Shown: in pieces, positions 17,787 to 27,249 of the stretch
How positions within the stretch are numbered: the first letter of the stretch is position 1
Layout: the number at the start of each line of letters is the position of its first letter
Origin: Lachnospiraceae bacterium
GTDB lineage: Bacteria > Bacillota > Clostridia > Lachnospirales > Lachnospiraceae
Reading direction: 5' to 3'
Assembly: GCA_024694625.1 (NCBI GenBank)
Contig: JAILJP010000082.1
Coordinates: 1-47,656, forward strand
DNA: 47,656 bases
Position numbers and translations under genes: made by a program
Notes under the pieces: model-generated
Database searches by the model: none
What the model was told of the DNA's origin: nothing
The model's input: only the letters and a program-made list of their open reading frames with translations

Positions 17787-18983
17787 TTAATCGCGCTCTA
17801 CGATGGTTGCACAACCCATTCCACCACCGATGCAAAGTGTAGCAAGACCCTTCTTAGCTCCGCTCTTTTGCATTTCGTGAAGAAGTGTAACCAAAATACG
17901 GCATCCGGAAGCACCTACGGGGTGTCCGAGAGCGATTGCTCCACCGTTGGGGTTCAACTGTTTTTCAACATCGATTCCCAAGTCTTTTCCAACAGCTACA
18001 GACTGAGCTGCGAAAGCTTCGTTTGCTTCGATGATATCGAAGTCGGAAATCTTCATACCAGTCTTATCCATTACCTTATTTACAGCTGCCACAGGTCCGA
18101 TACCCATTACTTCAGGACGAACACCTGCCAAAGCACCTGCTACGAAAGTAGCCATAGGTGTAACACCAAGTTCTTTTGCTTTTTCTTCAGACATTACAAC
18201 GATTGCTGCTGCACCGTCGTTGATACCTGATGCGTTACCTGCAGTAACAAATCCATCTTTGTTGATTGGACGCATACCAGCAAGTTTTTCAAGAGTAACA
18301 TCTCCTCTAGGGCCTTCATCTGTATCAAAGATAACAGTTTCTTTTCTCTTCTTAACTTCAACAGGAACGATTTCATCCTTGAATGCTCCGGATTCCTGAG
18401 CCTTTTTGCATTTCTGCTGTGAATTGTAAGCGAACTCATCCAACTCTTCTCTGGTAAGTCCCCATTCATTACAAATATTGTCAGCAGTCTGAATCATATG
18501 ATAGTCATTGAATGCATCCCAAAGAGCATCCTTAACCATAGTATCAACCAAAGCACCCTGGCTAGCTGAAGGCCATGTCATACGATATCCGTAACGACCC
18601 TGAGGAATTGCATAGGGAGCCATGGACATGTTTTCCATACCACCTGCGATTACTACATCAGCATCACCAGCCATAATCATCTGTGCTGCCTGGTTTACAC
18701 AGTTCAAACCGGAACCACATACAACGTTTGTTGTAACAGCGGGAACTTCGATAGGAAGACCTGCTTTGATAGATGCCTGACGGGCAACGTTCTGTCCCTG
18801 TCCTGCCTGAATTACACATCCCATGTAAACGTGCTCAACATCTGAAGGTTGAATCCCTGCACGCTTAACAGCTTCCTTGATTACGATTGCTCCAAGGTCT
18901 GCTGCGGGAATTGTTGAGAGAGATCCTCCCATGGTTCCGATTGCCGTACGACATGCGCCGGCCAAAACAACTTTTTTACCCAT
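17787..18983 (-). CDS. thl: Acetyl-CoA acetyltransferase (thiolase)
   Basis: A 398-residue thiolase condensing two acetyl-CoA to acetoacetyl-CoA, the entry to butyrate formation. The nucleophilic Cys is in NVVCGSGLN, the active-site His in [10 protein letters not shown] and the second Cys in [10 protein letters not shown]. The ATG at 18983 has AAGGAG in front; an 11-codon in-frame extension is weaker. First gene of the operon, with its own promoter about 150 bases upstream. The distance to hbd is unusually large because of the inserted structured element. Confidence 0.96.
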   Translation of the reverse strand: MGKKVVLAGACRTAIGTMGGSLSTIPAADLGAIVIKEAVKRAGIQPSDVEHVYMGCVIQAGQGQNVARQASIKAGLPIEVPAVTTNVVCGSGLNCVNQAAQMIMAGDADVVIAGGMENMSMAPYAIPQGRYGYRMTWPSASQGALVDTMVKDALWDAFNDYHMIQTADNICNEWGLTREELDEFAYNSQQKCKKAQESGAFKDEIVPVEVKKRKETVIFDTDEGPRGDVTLEKLAGMRPINKDGFVTAGNASGINDGAAAIVVMSEEKAKELGVTPMATFVAGALAGVRPEVMGIGPVAAVNKVMDKTGMKISDFDIIEANEAFAAQSVAVGKDLGIDVEKQLNPNGGAIALGHPVGASGCRILVTLLHEMQKSGAKKGLATLCIGGGMGCATIVERD

Positions 18984-19120
18984 ATTCTGTTCTCCTTTAT
19001 AAAACTTTTTAGCCACACTTTCCTTCTCTCGCTGTCCGTGTTAAAATAATTTGGTAAAAATAAACAATTTCAAATGTCTATTTCTGTTAATTTTTTAACA
19101 AAGATAGGTTAAAAAAATAA

Positions 19121-19136
19121 ATCGTGGCCTCACGAT
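19121..19136 (-). promoter_or_regulatory. Hairpin at the predicted 5' end of the thl transcript
   Basis: On the minus strand ATCGTG-AGGC-CACGAT is followed by TTATTTTTTT. It coincides with the start point expected from the thl promoter, so the mRNA would begin with a hairpin. It could be a stabilising 5' structure or a very early terminator. Confidence 0.5.
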
Positions 19137-19142
19137 GACTTC

Positions 19143-19171
19143 ATATTATCACAAGAAAATTCCCATATCAA
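19143..19171 (-). promoter_or_regulatory. Promoter of the butyryl-CoA operon
   Basis: The minus strand has TTGATA (19166-19171), a 17-base spacer and TAATAT (19143-19148). It is the best promoter match in the 395-base gap 18984-19378, which otherwise holds the 5' hairpin and the terminator of the upstream gene. Confidence 0.6.
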
Positions 19172-19190
19172 GAACATATTTCTAATAAAA

Positions 19191-19227
19191 AAAGCGAACA
19201 TTCGACTATTATCAGAATATTCGCTTT
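19191..19227 (-). terminator. Intrinsic terminator downstream of the diguanylate cyclase gene
   Basis: AAAGCGAA pairs with TTCGCTTT and, on the minus strand, is followed by seven T. It lies 150 bases after the cyclase stop and just before the thl promoter, closing the long co-directional run 27659-19379. Confidence 0.8.
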
Positions 19228-19378
19228 AATTTATGCAATTCTATGCCACATTTGTGTCATAACTTTGTGAAAAAAATAACAGTTTTCCGTTATTCCTTGT
19301 GATTGCCACCCTTTTTATTGCTAGAAAATATCTTTTATTCTACAAAATTATCTGAAAACAAATATTTTGAAGTATTTT

Positions 19379-21061
19379 CTATCTTCTCCGATCGTGGGTT
19401 TGATAGTACAGTGCCTTTGCCTCATACATTTTCTTGTCCGCTTCTTTTTCCACGTCGTCAGCTGTGGCATCAGGCATACGCTTCTTGGAAGCATAGCCAA
19501 AAGAAACAGAAAGGCTTTTTACCATTTTACCACTCCATCCTCTGGTCAAATCCTCGAAGATTTGACAACGTTGCTCAAACAAGTCCTCATCACACATAGC
19601 AACCACGATAAACTCATCTCCGCCCATGCGGTAACAGGTACCGATATCAGCATAGGCATCCTCTAAGCACTTTGCAGCTCCCTGCAGCAATTCATCTCCC
19701 GCAGCGTGACCTAAAGTATCATTTGCCACCTTTAATCCGTTTACGTCAAACATGGCAATATTATAGTTATCCTTGGCGGAAAATCCCTCCTGATGCTGAA
19801 TATCTTCATCATAAGCATGACGGTTTTTAAGACCGGTTAAACTATCAGTAAAGGCATAGATGGTCATCTCTTCTAACTCAATGGATTTACGTAAAAGCAC
19901 GTAAGTCATTTTAATCAAACGGTATACCAAGCCTCCGATAATTAATAGCACCGTAAACATGAAGAATGGTCCCCAATCCTTATCAAAAGCATAAAGTACC
20001 ATTGAGATAATAATCAAAACACTGATTAAGATGGTCCAAATCCAAGACATCCATGCATGATCTTTCGTTCCGCTAATTCCGATATAAAGGGAAGATATAA
20101 TCAACTGAAGGATGGCCAATACCGCCAAAAGCTGAGTTGACATCAACATACTAGGCAAATCCTGTAATCCCAACACATACACAAAGGTCTGAACCACAAG
20201 ATTAATCTGAGATACCCTCAGTATGGAATAAGATAGAACCCGAAGCGTAATCAGCTTCTCCGGCAAAGTGTAATAAATAAATCCCACCCCACCAATGGAC
20301 ATCATAAAAAAAGCCAAATAGTTTAGTAGTCCAGATGCCGTTAAATTGTTACTGATAATTCCCAAAATGTGAATATCGGATAATGTCCAAAAACCAATGG
20401 ACACCATCATAATGGCACCGTAAAGAAATCCCCTTCTTCTCAGTTCCAGCAAATGCTTTCCCGAAGGCAAAAAGAACAGATAGGCCAATAGCATAATAAC
20501 ACCGATAATGGTATAAACGGCTCCCATGATGATTTTAAGGAAGTTATCCAAAATACGGTCCATAACATAATCAGATTTTTTTGTGACCATAATACTTTTC
20601 AAAGACTCGGATACACGGTTTCCTCGAAGTTCTATCTCCAGTCGAATGGTTTTTCCACTGTAAGACGACTCCACAGGAACAAACGCCATATAACCGCCCA
20701 CAGAAGTAGACATAAGGCCCATTTTGGCTGGTTCCACTTTATAAACCATTTTTCCATCTACATAGACGTATAAATAGGCAAAATTCACCTTAATATTTAA
20801 GATTTCCCCATCATTTACTTCTGGCAAAACAGATTCCACGACCAAGCGTTTCCCACGAAAATCAATGGGCAAGGTTGCAGTTGGCTCTCCTGCATCAGTG
20901 ATGATCGTCCATTGGTTAATGGAAGTAGCACCTTTTCCGCTTTGTACCTCATAAGGTTGTTTAAAAAAAGAAACCATAGAAATTAAAACAATCAATGCTA
21001 TGATTGCCATGATTCCTATGATTTCTCCAATCAATTCAACATAACTGCGTTTCTTTTTCAT
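19379..21061 (-). CDS. Membrane diguanylate cyclase (intact GGDEF)
   Basis: A 560-residue protein that should make c-di-GMP from two GTP. One N-terminal helix (about 10-32) is followed by an extracellular domain of about 130 residues. A membrane region of about seven helices comes next (about 170-390), a layout like the 7TMR sensor proteins. The C-terminal domain has TDSLTGLKNRHAYDED, the metal Asp in FDVNGLKVAND and an intact GGDEF at 480-484. The allosteric RxxD I-site normally five residues upstream is absent (YADIGTCYRM), so product inhibition may be lost. It is last in the run after the SleB-type gene, 46 bases away. Confidence 0.93.
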   Translation of the reverse strand: MKKKRSYVELIGEIIGIMAIIALIVLISMVSFFKQPYEVQSGKGATSINQWTIITDAGEPTATLPIDFRGKRLVVESVLPEVNDGEILNIKVNFAYLYVYVDGKMVYKVEPAKMGLMSTSVGGYMAFVPVESSYSGKTIRLEIELRGNRVSESLKSIMVTKKSDYVMDRILDNFLKIIMGAVYTIIGVIMLLAYLFFLPSGKHLLELRRRGFLYGAIMMVSIGFWTLSDIHILGIISNNLTASGLLNYLAFFMMSIGGVGFIYYTLPEKLITLRVLSYSILRVSQINLVVQTFVYVLGLQDLPSMLMSTQLLAVLAILQLIISSLYIGISGTKDHAWMSWIWTILISVLIIISMVLYAFDKDWGPFFMFTVLLIIGGLVYRLIKMTYVLLRKSIELEEMTIYAFTDSLTGLKNRHAYDEDIQHQEGFSAKDNYNIAMFDVNGLKVANDTLGHAAGDELLQGAAKCLEDAYADIGTCYRMGGDEFIVVAMCDEDLFEQRCQIFEDLTRGWSGKMVKSLSVSFGYASKKRMPDATADDVEKEADKKMYEAKALYYQTHDRRR

Positions 21062-21107
21062 ATCCGTACTCCCACCTTAAAATAATTCCCTTAGAGTACA
21101 CAGGATA

Positions 21108-22448
21108 CTATTCTGATGACGAATTGTCAACCTCTGTTTCAGCCCCGACAACACCAGTGTTTTCACTACTATCACCAGAGGCGCTCTCCTCACTTTGTGT
21201 CTCCTGTGTTGTCTGGTTTGCAGAGGTATCATTTGCTCCCCATATTAGGAAGAAAACATGATCTCCAATTTGAGTATAACCTGTAATTCCAAATTTATCA
21301 GCATATGGTTTTGTCATAAAAAACAGCCAGTTTCCATTTCGCTTTCCTGCAATCACTTCACTGGCAACAGACAAACAGGTTTCATTTGGACCTTTTGCCA
21401 TAATAGCTGTAACCATTCCGGAACTGTAAGAAGCAAACTGCTTGTTTTGTGTGATTACACCGGAAATGGAATTTGGAAATTTAGAACTCTTTACACGGTT
21501 CATAATAACAGAACCCACCGCCAGTTTTCCCTCGTAGGACTGGTTGTCCGCTTCCGCCTGAATCGTGGCAGCCAGCATCATTAAATCAGAATCTGATGCA
21601 GAGACCGAACCGGAAGTATCCTCGATAGTACCGGAAGCCTGTTCCTGAATCAACTGATCTGCAATTGCTTTTGCAGCGTCAGCCTGAGCCTGAGCCGCCT
21701 GACTTTGTAACCCAATCATTTTTTCCTGTAAGGTAGCAATGGTGGCCTCATACTGTGCCACTTCACTTTCTGCCTGAGATAACTCGTCAGATTTGGTGGC
21801 AAGATTTCCGGACAATTCCGATACCAATCCGTCCATCTCCTCCTGAGACTCCTGTAAGCTGGCCTGATAACCACTTAGTTCCTCTGCCTTTTCCTCCAAT
21901 TCCTTGGATTTAGAGGCAATCACTGTCTGAAGTTCCTGATAGGATTCCAAAAGCTGTCTGTCATAGGTCATAATCTCCGAAATCATGCTGGCCCGGTTTA
22001 TAAACTCGGACAAAGAACCACTACTCAAAAAGGATACCAAGAGATTCATATGAGAATTGTTCTCATAAAAATAGACCATGCGCTTTTTCATAGCCTCATA
22101 CTGTTCTTCTTCGCTGGCCTTTGCCTCTTCCAACTCTTTTTCCAAAGCATCTATTTCACTTTGGGTGGAAGCAATGGAATCATTTGCAGCAGCAATCTTT
22201 TCACTTACCACAGAAAGCTGGCTGTAAGCAGAATTGTAGTCGGATTGAATAGCATTCTTTTCCTCTTCAATGGCAGAGGCCTCCTCTTCTGCTTCCTGCT
22301 TTTTCTTATTAGCATCATTAATGGCATTTTGGGTCTCCTCTTGCTGCTTTTGAATCTCCTCCAAAGAAGAGGCCTGAGCGGTGACTCCAAAAAGGCAGGA
22401 AAAAAGAAGGAGCCACGTCAACAAAATACCCATTGATTTTTTCATCAT
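21108..22448 (-). CDS. Secreted SleB-type cell wall hydrolase with N-terminal coiled coil
   Basis: A 446-residue protein with a signal peptide (residues 1-27, ending AQA/SS). A long Glu/Gln/Lys-rich coiled coil follows (about 28-270), like those of CwlO/PcsB-type hydrolases, interrupted by a conserved-looking MNLLVSFLSSGSLSEFINR patch near 134-152. The catalytic part (about 288-403) matches the SleB/CwlJ hydrolase fold: AATIQAEADNQSYEGKLAVG with the likely catalytic Glu299, AVGSVIMNRV, and NGNWLFF. A Ser/Thr/Glu-rich tail ends it. The role is peptidoglycan cleavage outside the cell, in growth or spore germination. GGAGGAG precedes tandem ATGs; either may start. Confidence 0.9.
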   Translation of the reverse strand: MMKKSMGILLTWLLLFSCLFGVTAQASSLEEIQKQQEETQNAINDANKKKQEAEEEASAIEEEKNAIQSDYNSAYSQLSVVSEKIAAANDSIASTQSEIDALEKELEEAKASEEEQYEAMKKRMVYFYENNSHMNLLVSFLSSGSLSEFINRASMISEIMTYDRQLLESYQELQTVIASKSKELEEKAEELSGYQASLQESQEEMDGLVSELSGNLATKSDELSQAESEVAQYEATIATLQEKMIGLQSQAAQAQADAAKAIADQLIQEQASGTIEDTSGSVSASDSDLMMLAATIQAEADNQSYEGKLAVGSVIMNRVKSSKFPNSISGVITQNKQFASYSSGMVTAIMAKGPNETCLSVASEVIAGKRNGNWLFFMTKPYADKFGITGYTQIGDHVFFLIWGANDTSANQTTQETQSEESASGDSSENTGVVGAETEVDNSSSE

Positions 22449-22505
22449 AGACTCCTCCTTTCTCTTTTTATCCCTATAAAATACGATTTACATCCATATA
22501 TAGTA

Positions 22506-23018
22506 TTATCGACAGGATGTACTCAATCCTTCAATGGCAACTGCTCCGCCCCGTACAATATCAATGTGTTTAAAGGTACGGCGAAGAAGGCTGCATAAAT
22601 CATTATTTCTTCGTTCTGTTAAGGTACTCTCCAGTAAAACCGAATCCAAATCCGTATCAATCACCTGAATCTCATAGGCCTGGGCAATACGGTAAGCTTC
22701 GGCTTTTTCCTCCGGAGTTACTTTTTTAATCTTTGCAAACAGCACTTCCTTCATATGAATGGGGGTGTCGGTCAAATCCACGACCTTAATTACCTCCACC
22801 ATGGTGTTTAACTGTTTTTTTATCTGTTCAAAGGTAATATCATCTGAAGATACTCCAATGGTCATACGGGAAATATCTTCGTGTTCAGTGGTTCCAACGG
22901 TAAGACTCTGCAGATTGTAAGACTTTCCGGAAAACAAACCGGATACCTTTGCCAACACACCTACCTGGTTTTCCACATATAATGCAATCCAACGATTTTT
23001 TAATTTTCCTGAATCCAT
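22506..23018 (-). CDS. ilvH: Acetolactate synthase regulatory (small) subunit
   Basis: A 170-residue regulatory subunit for branched-chain amino acid synthesis. The N-terminal ACT domain (residues about 10-85) reads ALYVENQVGVLAKVSGLFSGKSYNLQSL, with the glycines that bind valine in feedback inhibition. The C-terminal half resembles the IlvH C-terminal domain. The start follows the ilvB stop by nine bases with an AGGAGG site, so the two subunits are made from one message. Confidence 0.95.
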   Translation of the reverse strand: MDSGKLKNRWIALYVENQVGVLAKVSGLFSGKSYNLQSLTVGTTEHEDISRMTIGVSSDDITFEQIKKQLNTMVEVIKVVDLTDTPIHMKEVLFAKIKKVTPEEKAEAYRIAQAYEIQVIDTDLDSVLLESTLTERRNNDLCSLLRRTFKHIDIVRGGAVAIEGLSTSCR

Positions 23019-23027
23019 GGCAACCTC

Positions 23028-24749
23028 CTACTTCAAAATCATTTCACTCATGGGATTTCCGCCCTTTACCATAGGAAGCACCAACTCTTCGGAGGGAATA
23101 CAAAATTCTATAATGGTAGGAGCGCCCTTTGTCTTTTTCGCTACTTTTAATGCAGGAATGATTTCTTCCTGGGTAGTAACCCGGATTCCTTTTGCGCCAT
23201 AAGTCTCCGCCAATTTCATAAAGTCAGGGACATAGGCTCTGTCTTGATCCGTAACATCCTTTGAAGCATCTCTCCATTCCTGTTGCTTACGCAAAGAAAC
23301 CATGCTGTAACGTTTGCCGTAAAAGAGCTGCTGCATCTGGCGAACCATACCTAAGTACTGGTTGTTCATAATACAAATGACAACTTCCGCTCCCTGACAC
23401 ATGGCGGTAGCCATTTCCTGCATATTCATCTGGAATCCACCATCGCCGGTAACGCAAACCACGTCCTTCTTGGGATTTGCAATCTTTGCTCCAATGGATG
23501 CAGGGAAACCAAAGCCCATGGTTCCTAATCCTCCGGAGGTAATCATCTGACCGCCTTCGCCGATTTTAATGTACTGTGTCGCCCACATCTGATGCTGACC
23601 AACATCGGTAACCACAATAGCCTTGGGGAATACTTCGTTGATTCCCTCCATAACCTTTTGAGGAGAAAGACCTTTGATATCTCTCATAACCAAAGGGTTT
23701 TCTTTTTCCCATGCATAAATCTTATCCAGCCACTTCGTGGTCTTTAAAGGTTCTGCCCACTCCATAAGTTTTTCCAATGCCAGCTTGGCGTCAGATACCA
23801 CGGGAATATCCACAACCACGTTTCTGGAAATAGATGCAGTTTCCACATCCACGTGAATAATCTTTGCCTTTGGAGCAAATTCATTTAAGTCACCGGTAAT
23901 TCGATCGTTAAATCTGGTACCGATGGAAAATAACACATCACATTCCATAACTGCCATGTTGGCAGCGTATCTTCCGTGCATACCGGAATTTCCGATATAG
24001 AGTTCGTTATCTTCCGGAATTACACCTTTTCCCATAATGGTAGTAACCACGGGAATATTCATCTTCTTTGCGAAGGCCAAAAGTTCTTTGCCTGCTCCGG
24101 AAATTCGCACTCCGCCACCGGCTAAGATAATGGGCTGCTTTGCACTGCGAAGAAGTTTATACGCACGTTTTAATTGTCCAATATGAACGGATTCGTTGGG
24201 CTTGTATCCTCGGATTACCACATCCTTGGGATACTCTCCCGGTCCGTTTTCTGTTTGAATATCCTTTGGAATATCCACAAGTACCGGCCCCGGCTTTCCT
24301 GTACGGGCAATGGTAAAGGCCATTTTTAAAATCTTGCCCAAATCTTTTCTGTCACGAACCGTTACTCCGTACTTGGTAATAGAACGGGTCATACCAACGA
24401 TATCCACTTCCTGGAAGGCATCGTTTCCAATCAGGCCCTGAGGAACCTGTCCCGTAAGTACTACCAAGGGAATACTGTCATAATGTGCATCTGCAATGGC
24501 GGTAATGGTATTGGTGGCTCCCGGTCCACTGGTAACCAGACATACTCCCACCTTCCCGGTGGAACGAGCGTACCCTTCGGCCTCGTGTACCAAAGCCTGT
24601 TCATGTCGGGGCAATACCACTTTGAGATTGTCCTGTTTGTACATCTCATCCATAATATCCGTAATCATACCGCCGGGGTATGCAAATACCGTATCAACGC
24701 CCTCTTCCATCAGGGCTTTCATAATCAGTTTTTTTCCGGCAATGTCCAT
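23028..24749 (-). CDS. ilvB: Acetolactate synthase catalytic (large) subunit
   Basis: A 573-residue thiamine diphosphate enzyme joining two pyruvates, or pyruvate and 2-oxobutyrate. It has the catalytic Glu region FAYPGGMITDIMDEMY, then RHEQALVHEAEGYAR and SGPGATN. The ThDP/Mg motif is GDGGFQMNMQEMATA with MNNQYLGMVRQ. FAD-binding central domain is present. Anabolic type is indicated by its length and the adjacent ilvH. It follows folA by 24 bases, an unusual partner that may reflect a general anabolic operon. Confidence 0.96.
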   Translation of the reverse strand: MDIAGKKLIMKALMEEGVDTVFAYPGGMITDIMDEMYKQDNLKVVLPRHEQALVHEAEGYARSTGKVGVCLVTSGPGATNTITAIADAHYDSIPLVVLTGQVPQGLIGNDAFQEVDIVGMTRSITKYGVTVRDRKDLGKILKMAFTIARTGKPGPVLVDIPKDIQTENGPGEYPKDVVIRGYKPNESVHIGQLKRAYKLLRSAKQPIILAGGGVRISGAGKELLAFAKKMNIPVVTTIMGKGVIPEDNELYIGNSGMHGRYAANMAVMECDVLFSIGTRFNDRITGDLNEFAPKAKIIHVDVETASISRNVVVDIPVVSDAKLALEKLMEWAEPLKTTKWLDKIYAWEKENPLVMRDIKGLSPQKVMEGINEVFPKAIVVTDVGQHQMWATQYIKIGEGGQMITSGGLGTMGFGFPASIGAKIANPKKDVVCVTGDGGFQMNMQEMATAMCQGAEVVICIMNNQYLGMVRQMQQLFYGKRYSMVSLRKQQEWRDASKDVTDQDRAYVPDFMKLAETYGAKGIRVTTQEEIIPALKVAKKTKGAPTIIEFCIPSEELVLPMVKGGNPMSEMILK

Positions 24750-24773
24750 CTTTTTTCCTCCTTTATTATTTTA

Positions 24774-25262
24774 TTACTTACGGGTATAAGTCATAAAATA
24801 ATATTCCAAATCGTAGTAAGTCTCTTCCTCACCTTCCACGGACACTTCCCAGTTTTCTTTTTCATCCAAGTTGGGGAAATATGCATCCGCTTCGTAAGCA
24901 TAATCAATCTTTGTAATATATGCGGTATCACATTCATCAATCAACTGTTTGTAAATGCTTTCTCCGCCAATGACAAATACATCATCGCTGTTGTATTTTG
25001 CCAACTCCTTATTTAACTGTTCCATATCGGAAACCACTATGGCTCCGTCACAGCGATAAGAAGCATCTCTTGTCATTACAATATTGACTCGGTCTTTCAA
25101 AGGCTTTTGATTCGGAAAACTTTCCAAAGTCTTTCTTCCCATGACTACAACCTTTCCCAAGGTGGTAGCTCTGAAAAACTTCATATCTGCAGGAATGCTC
25201 ACCAAAAGTTTGCCGTTCATTCCAATGCCCCAATTTTTGTCAACTGCCGCGATTGCTTTCAT
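24774..25262 (-). CDS. folA: Dihydrofolate reductase
   Basis: A 162-residue NADPH-dependent enzyme regenerating tetrahydrofolate. Motifs are AVDKNWGIGMNGKLLVSIPADMKFF, with the catalytic acidic residue in PAD, then VVMGRKTLESFP and FVIGGESIYKQL. An AGAGGATGA site precedes the ATG. It lies 44 bases after thyA, whose reaction makes the dihydrofolate used here, so the functional pairing is clear. Confidence 0.95.
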   Translation of the reverse strand: MKAIAAVDKNWGIGMNGKLLVSIPADMKFFRATTLGKVVVMGRKTLESFPNQKPLKDRVNIVMTRDASYRCDGAIVVSDMEQLNKELAKYNSDDVFVIGGESIYKQLIDECDTAYITKIDYAYEADAYFPNLDEKENWEVSVEGEEETYYDLEYYFMTYTRK

Positions 25263-25306
25263 CTTGTTTCATCCTCTTTCTTCTTATATATATGTCCTGC
25301 CCCGAT

Positions 25307-26227
25307 TTATACCGCAATGGGAATATTTTTCACCTGAGGGCCGGTTTCATAATCTTCCAATTTAATATCCGCATCGGTAAACTCATAGAAATCTTTGATT
25401 TCAGGATTTAACCAAAACTTCGGTGCGGGATACTGAGGTCTGGAAATTAACTCTTTAATAATGTCCACATGGCGGTCGTAAATATGGGCATCCGCAATCA
25501 CGTGAACAAATTCACCGGGAACCATATCGCAAACCTGTGCCAACATATACACCAAAACGGAGTACTGACATACATTCCAGTTGTTGGCTGCCAAAATATC
25601 TTGAGAACGCTGATTCAAAATGGCATTTAACACCAGCTTGTCATTTCCCGGCTCACTGGTAACATTAAAGGTCATGCTGTAAGCGCAGGGATAAAGGTGC
25701 ATATCCTCCAAATCCTGATGAACGTAAATATTGGTCATAATACGTCGGCTGAAAGGATTATTTTTCAAATCGTAAATCACGCGGTCCACCTGATCCATAA
25801 AGTAACCGGTTTCATCTTTTTCAAAGCGGGAAATCTTATCCTCTCCAAAGGCATGAATCAGTCCCTCTTCGGTAATATCTTTATAGTGATGCTTTACTGC
25901 CATCTGATAACCATAGGCTTTTCCGATGGAACCTTCATCGTCTGCCCACTCATCCCAAACAGTGGATTTCAAATCATGGATGTTGTTGGACTTTTTCTGC
26001 CAAATCCAAAGCATCTCATTGGTAGCAGATTTCACTGCTGTCTTTCGAAGGGTAATGGCAGGGAATTCTTCTCTTAAATTGTAGCGATTCACCACACCAA
26101 ACTGCTTAATGGTATAAGCACTGGAACCGTCTTCCCAATGAGGACGCACCTTTTCTCCTTCGGTGCTGGTTCCGTGATCAATAATGTCCTGACACATTTT
26201 TACAAAAATCTCATCTGCTTTACTCAT
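25307..26227 (-). CDS. thyA: Thymidylate synthase (divergent ThyA)
   Basis: A 306-residue enzyme methylating dUMP to dTMP with methylenetetrahydrofolate. Catalytic Cys is in HLYPCAYSMTFNV, and the phosphate and substrate region is NQRSQDILAANNWNVCQYSVL. The enteric motif around the cysteine is PPCH, so the following His is Ala here, and LGLPFN is changed to AANNWN while keeping the final Asn that recognises dUMP. This marks a divergent subfamily rather than a broken gene, since the frame is full length. A GGAGGC site lies upstream. Confidence 0.92.
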   Translation of the reverse strand: MSKADEIFVKMCQDIIDHGTSTEGEKVRPHWEDGSSAYTIKQFGVVNRYNLREEFPAITLRKTAVKSATNEMLWIWQKKSNNIHDLKSTVWDEWADDEGSIGKAYGYQMAVKHHYKDITEEGLIHAFGEDKISRFEKDETGYFMDQVDRVIYDLKNNPFSRRIMTNIYVHQDLEDMHLYPCAYSMTFNVTSEPGNDKLVLNAILNQRSQDILAANNWNVCQYSVLVYMLAQVCDMVPGEFVHVIADAHIYDRHVDIIKELISRPQYPAPKFWLNPEIKDFYEFTDADIKLEDYETGPQVKNIPIAV

Positions 26228-26241
26228 TTGACGCCTCCAAA

Positions 26242-27249
26242 TTATAATTTCTTACCCGCAGCCTGCATAACTTCCTTGCATCTGGGATCGGTAATAATTG
26301 ATTCGATATTTTTTGAAATATCAATGGCACGCATGTTATCGGAAACCAATACGCCCATGCTCCAAATCAGTTCGTAATCCTCCACATCCAAAGACTTTGT
26401 CATTGCCTGGGAAACAAAATCACGAATTACGTCTTCAGAATTCTGAAGGTTTTCGATGCCTCCGTTGGGGCCACCTGCCATAATGGACTGAATAATGGTG
26501 GCGATGCCTTTAAACTCTTCCTGAGAAATGGTTCTCTTTAACTTTTCTCTGGCACCGGATTTGTCAAAACACAAAAATGCGCTGTAGTTATAATCCACAT
26601 TGTTTTCTACTGCTTCTTTTAAAAGCCAAGCCTTTATTAAAGAAGTCTTGGGCTCAATCATCTGTACCGCATGAATTCGTCCCCAACCGTGAACTCTTCT
26701 TCCGGCTTCCATAATCTCCGTATCTCCGTTTTCCCAACCTTTCATTATATAGTAACAAAACAAAGAAAACTCATCGGACAACGCCATGAAACGAATCAGA
26801 TTTTTTACATCTTCTTCCTGTACCTGGAAAAGTTCCTGAAGCTCAATACCAAACTTTACCACTTCTCTGTCATCAGACTCGGTAATGGCATGAATGGAAT
26901 ATTCATAAATAGCTTCCGCATCCAACTCATCAGCATGGGTGGGCACATAGGTCTGAAAGGTATCAATCAAAGCCAAAGCGCCATATTCTTCTCCCAAACG
27001 GGAAAGCATTAAATCAATGGTCTTGTAGGTTTCTTCATTTGCGCCGGGACGAAGCTGAGAAAGGGCTGCTCCAATACGAAGTGCTGCATCCGGTGCAATG
27101 TCCTTTTCTCCAACATGGTACAAAAAGACACCATCCTTTGCTCCATCTGCCCAAGGAAGTCCTTTTTCTTCCAGCTTAGGAAGGGTAAAGCCCTCTTCCA
27201 AATGATCATCATCTACCAGATGCTGATTCATATATTCAAAAATTGACAT
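26242..27249 (-). CDS. Conserved-looking cytoplasmic protein of unknown function, helical
   Basis: A 335-residue protein rich in helices and acidic residues, without signal peptide, membrane segment or recognised catalytic motif. The pattern of repeated amphipathic helices resembles HEAT-like solenoids, but I cannot assign a family. The start codon overlaps the stop of the psiE-like gene (TAATG) and has GGAGAA upstream. It is followed after 14 bases by thyA. The overlap and codon use like its neighbours support that it is a real gene. Function unknown; possibly a partner of the preceding membrane protein. Confidence 0.8.
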   Translation of the reverse strand: MSIFEYMNQHLVDDDHLEEGFTLPKLEEKGLPWADGAKDGVFLYHVGEKDIAPDAALRIGAALSQLRPGANEETYKTIDLMLSRLGEEYGALALIDTFQTYVPTHADELDAEAIYEYSIHAITESDDREVVKFGIELQELFQVQEEDVKNLIRFMALSDEFSLFCYYIMKGWENGDTEIMEAGRRVHGWGRIHAVQMIEPKTSLIKAWLLKEAVENNVDYNYSAFLCFDKSGAREKLKRTISQEEFKGIATIIQSIMAGGPNGGIENLQNSEDVIRDFVSQAMTKSLDVEDYELIWSMGVLVSDNMRAIDISKNIESIITDPRCKEVMQAAGKKL

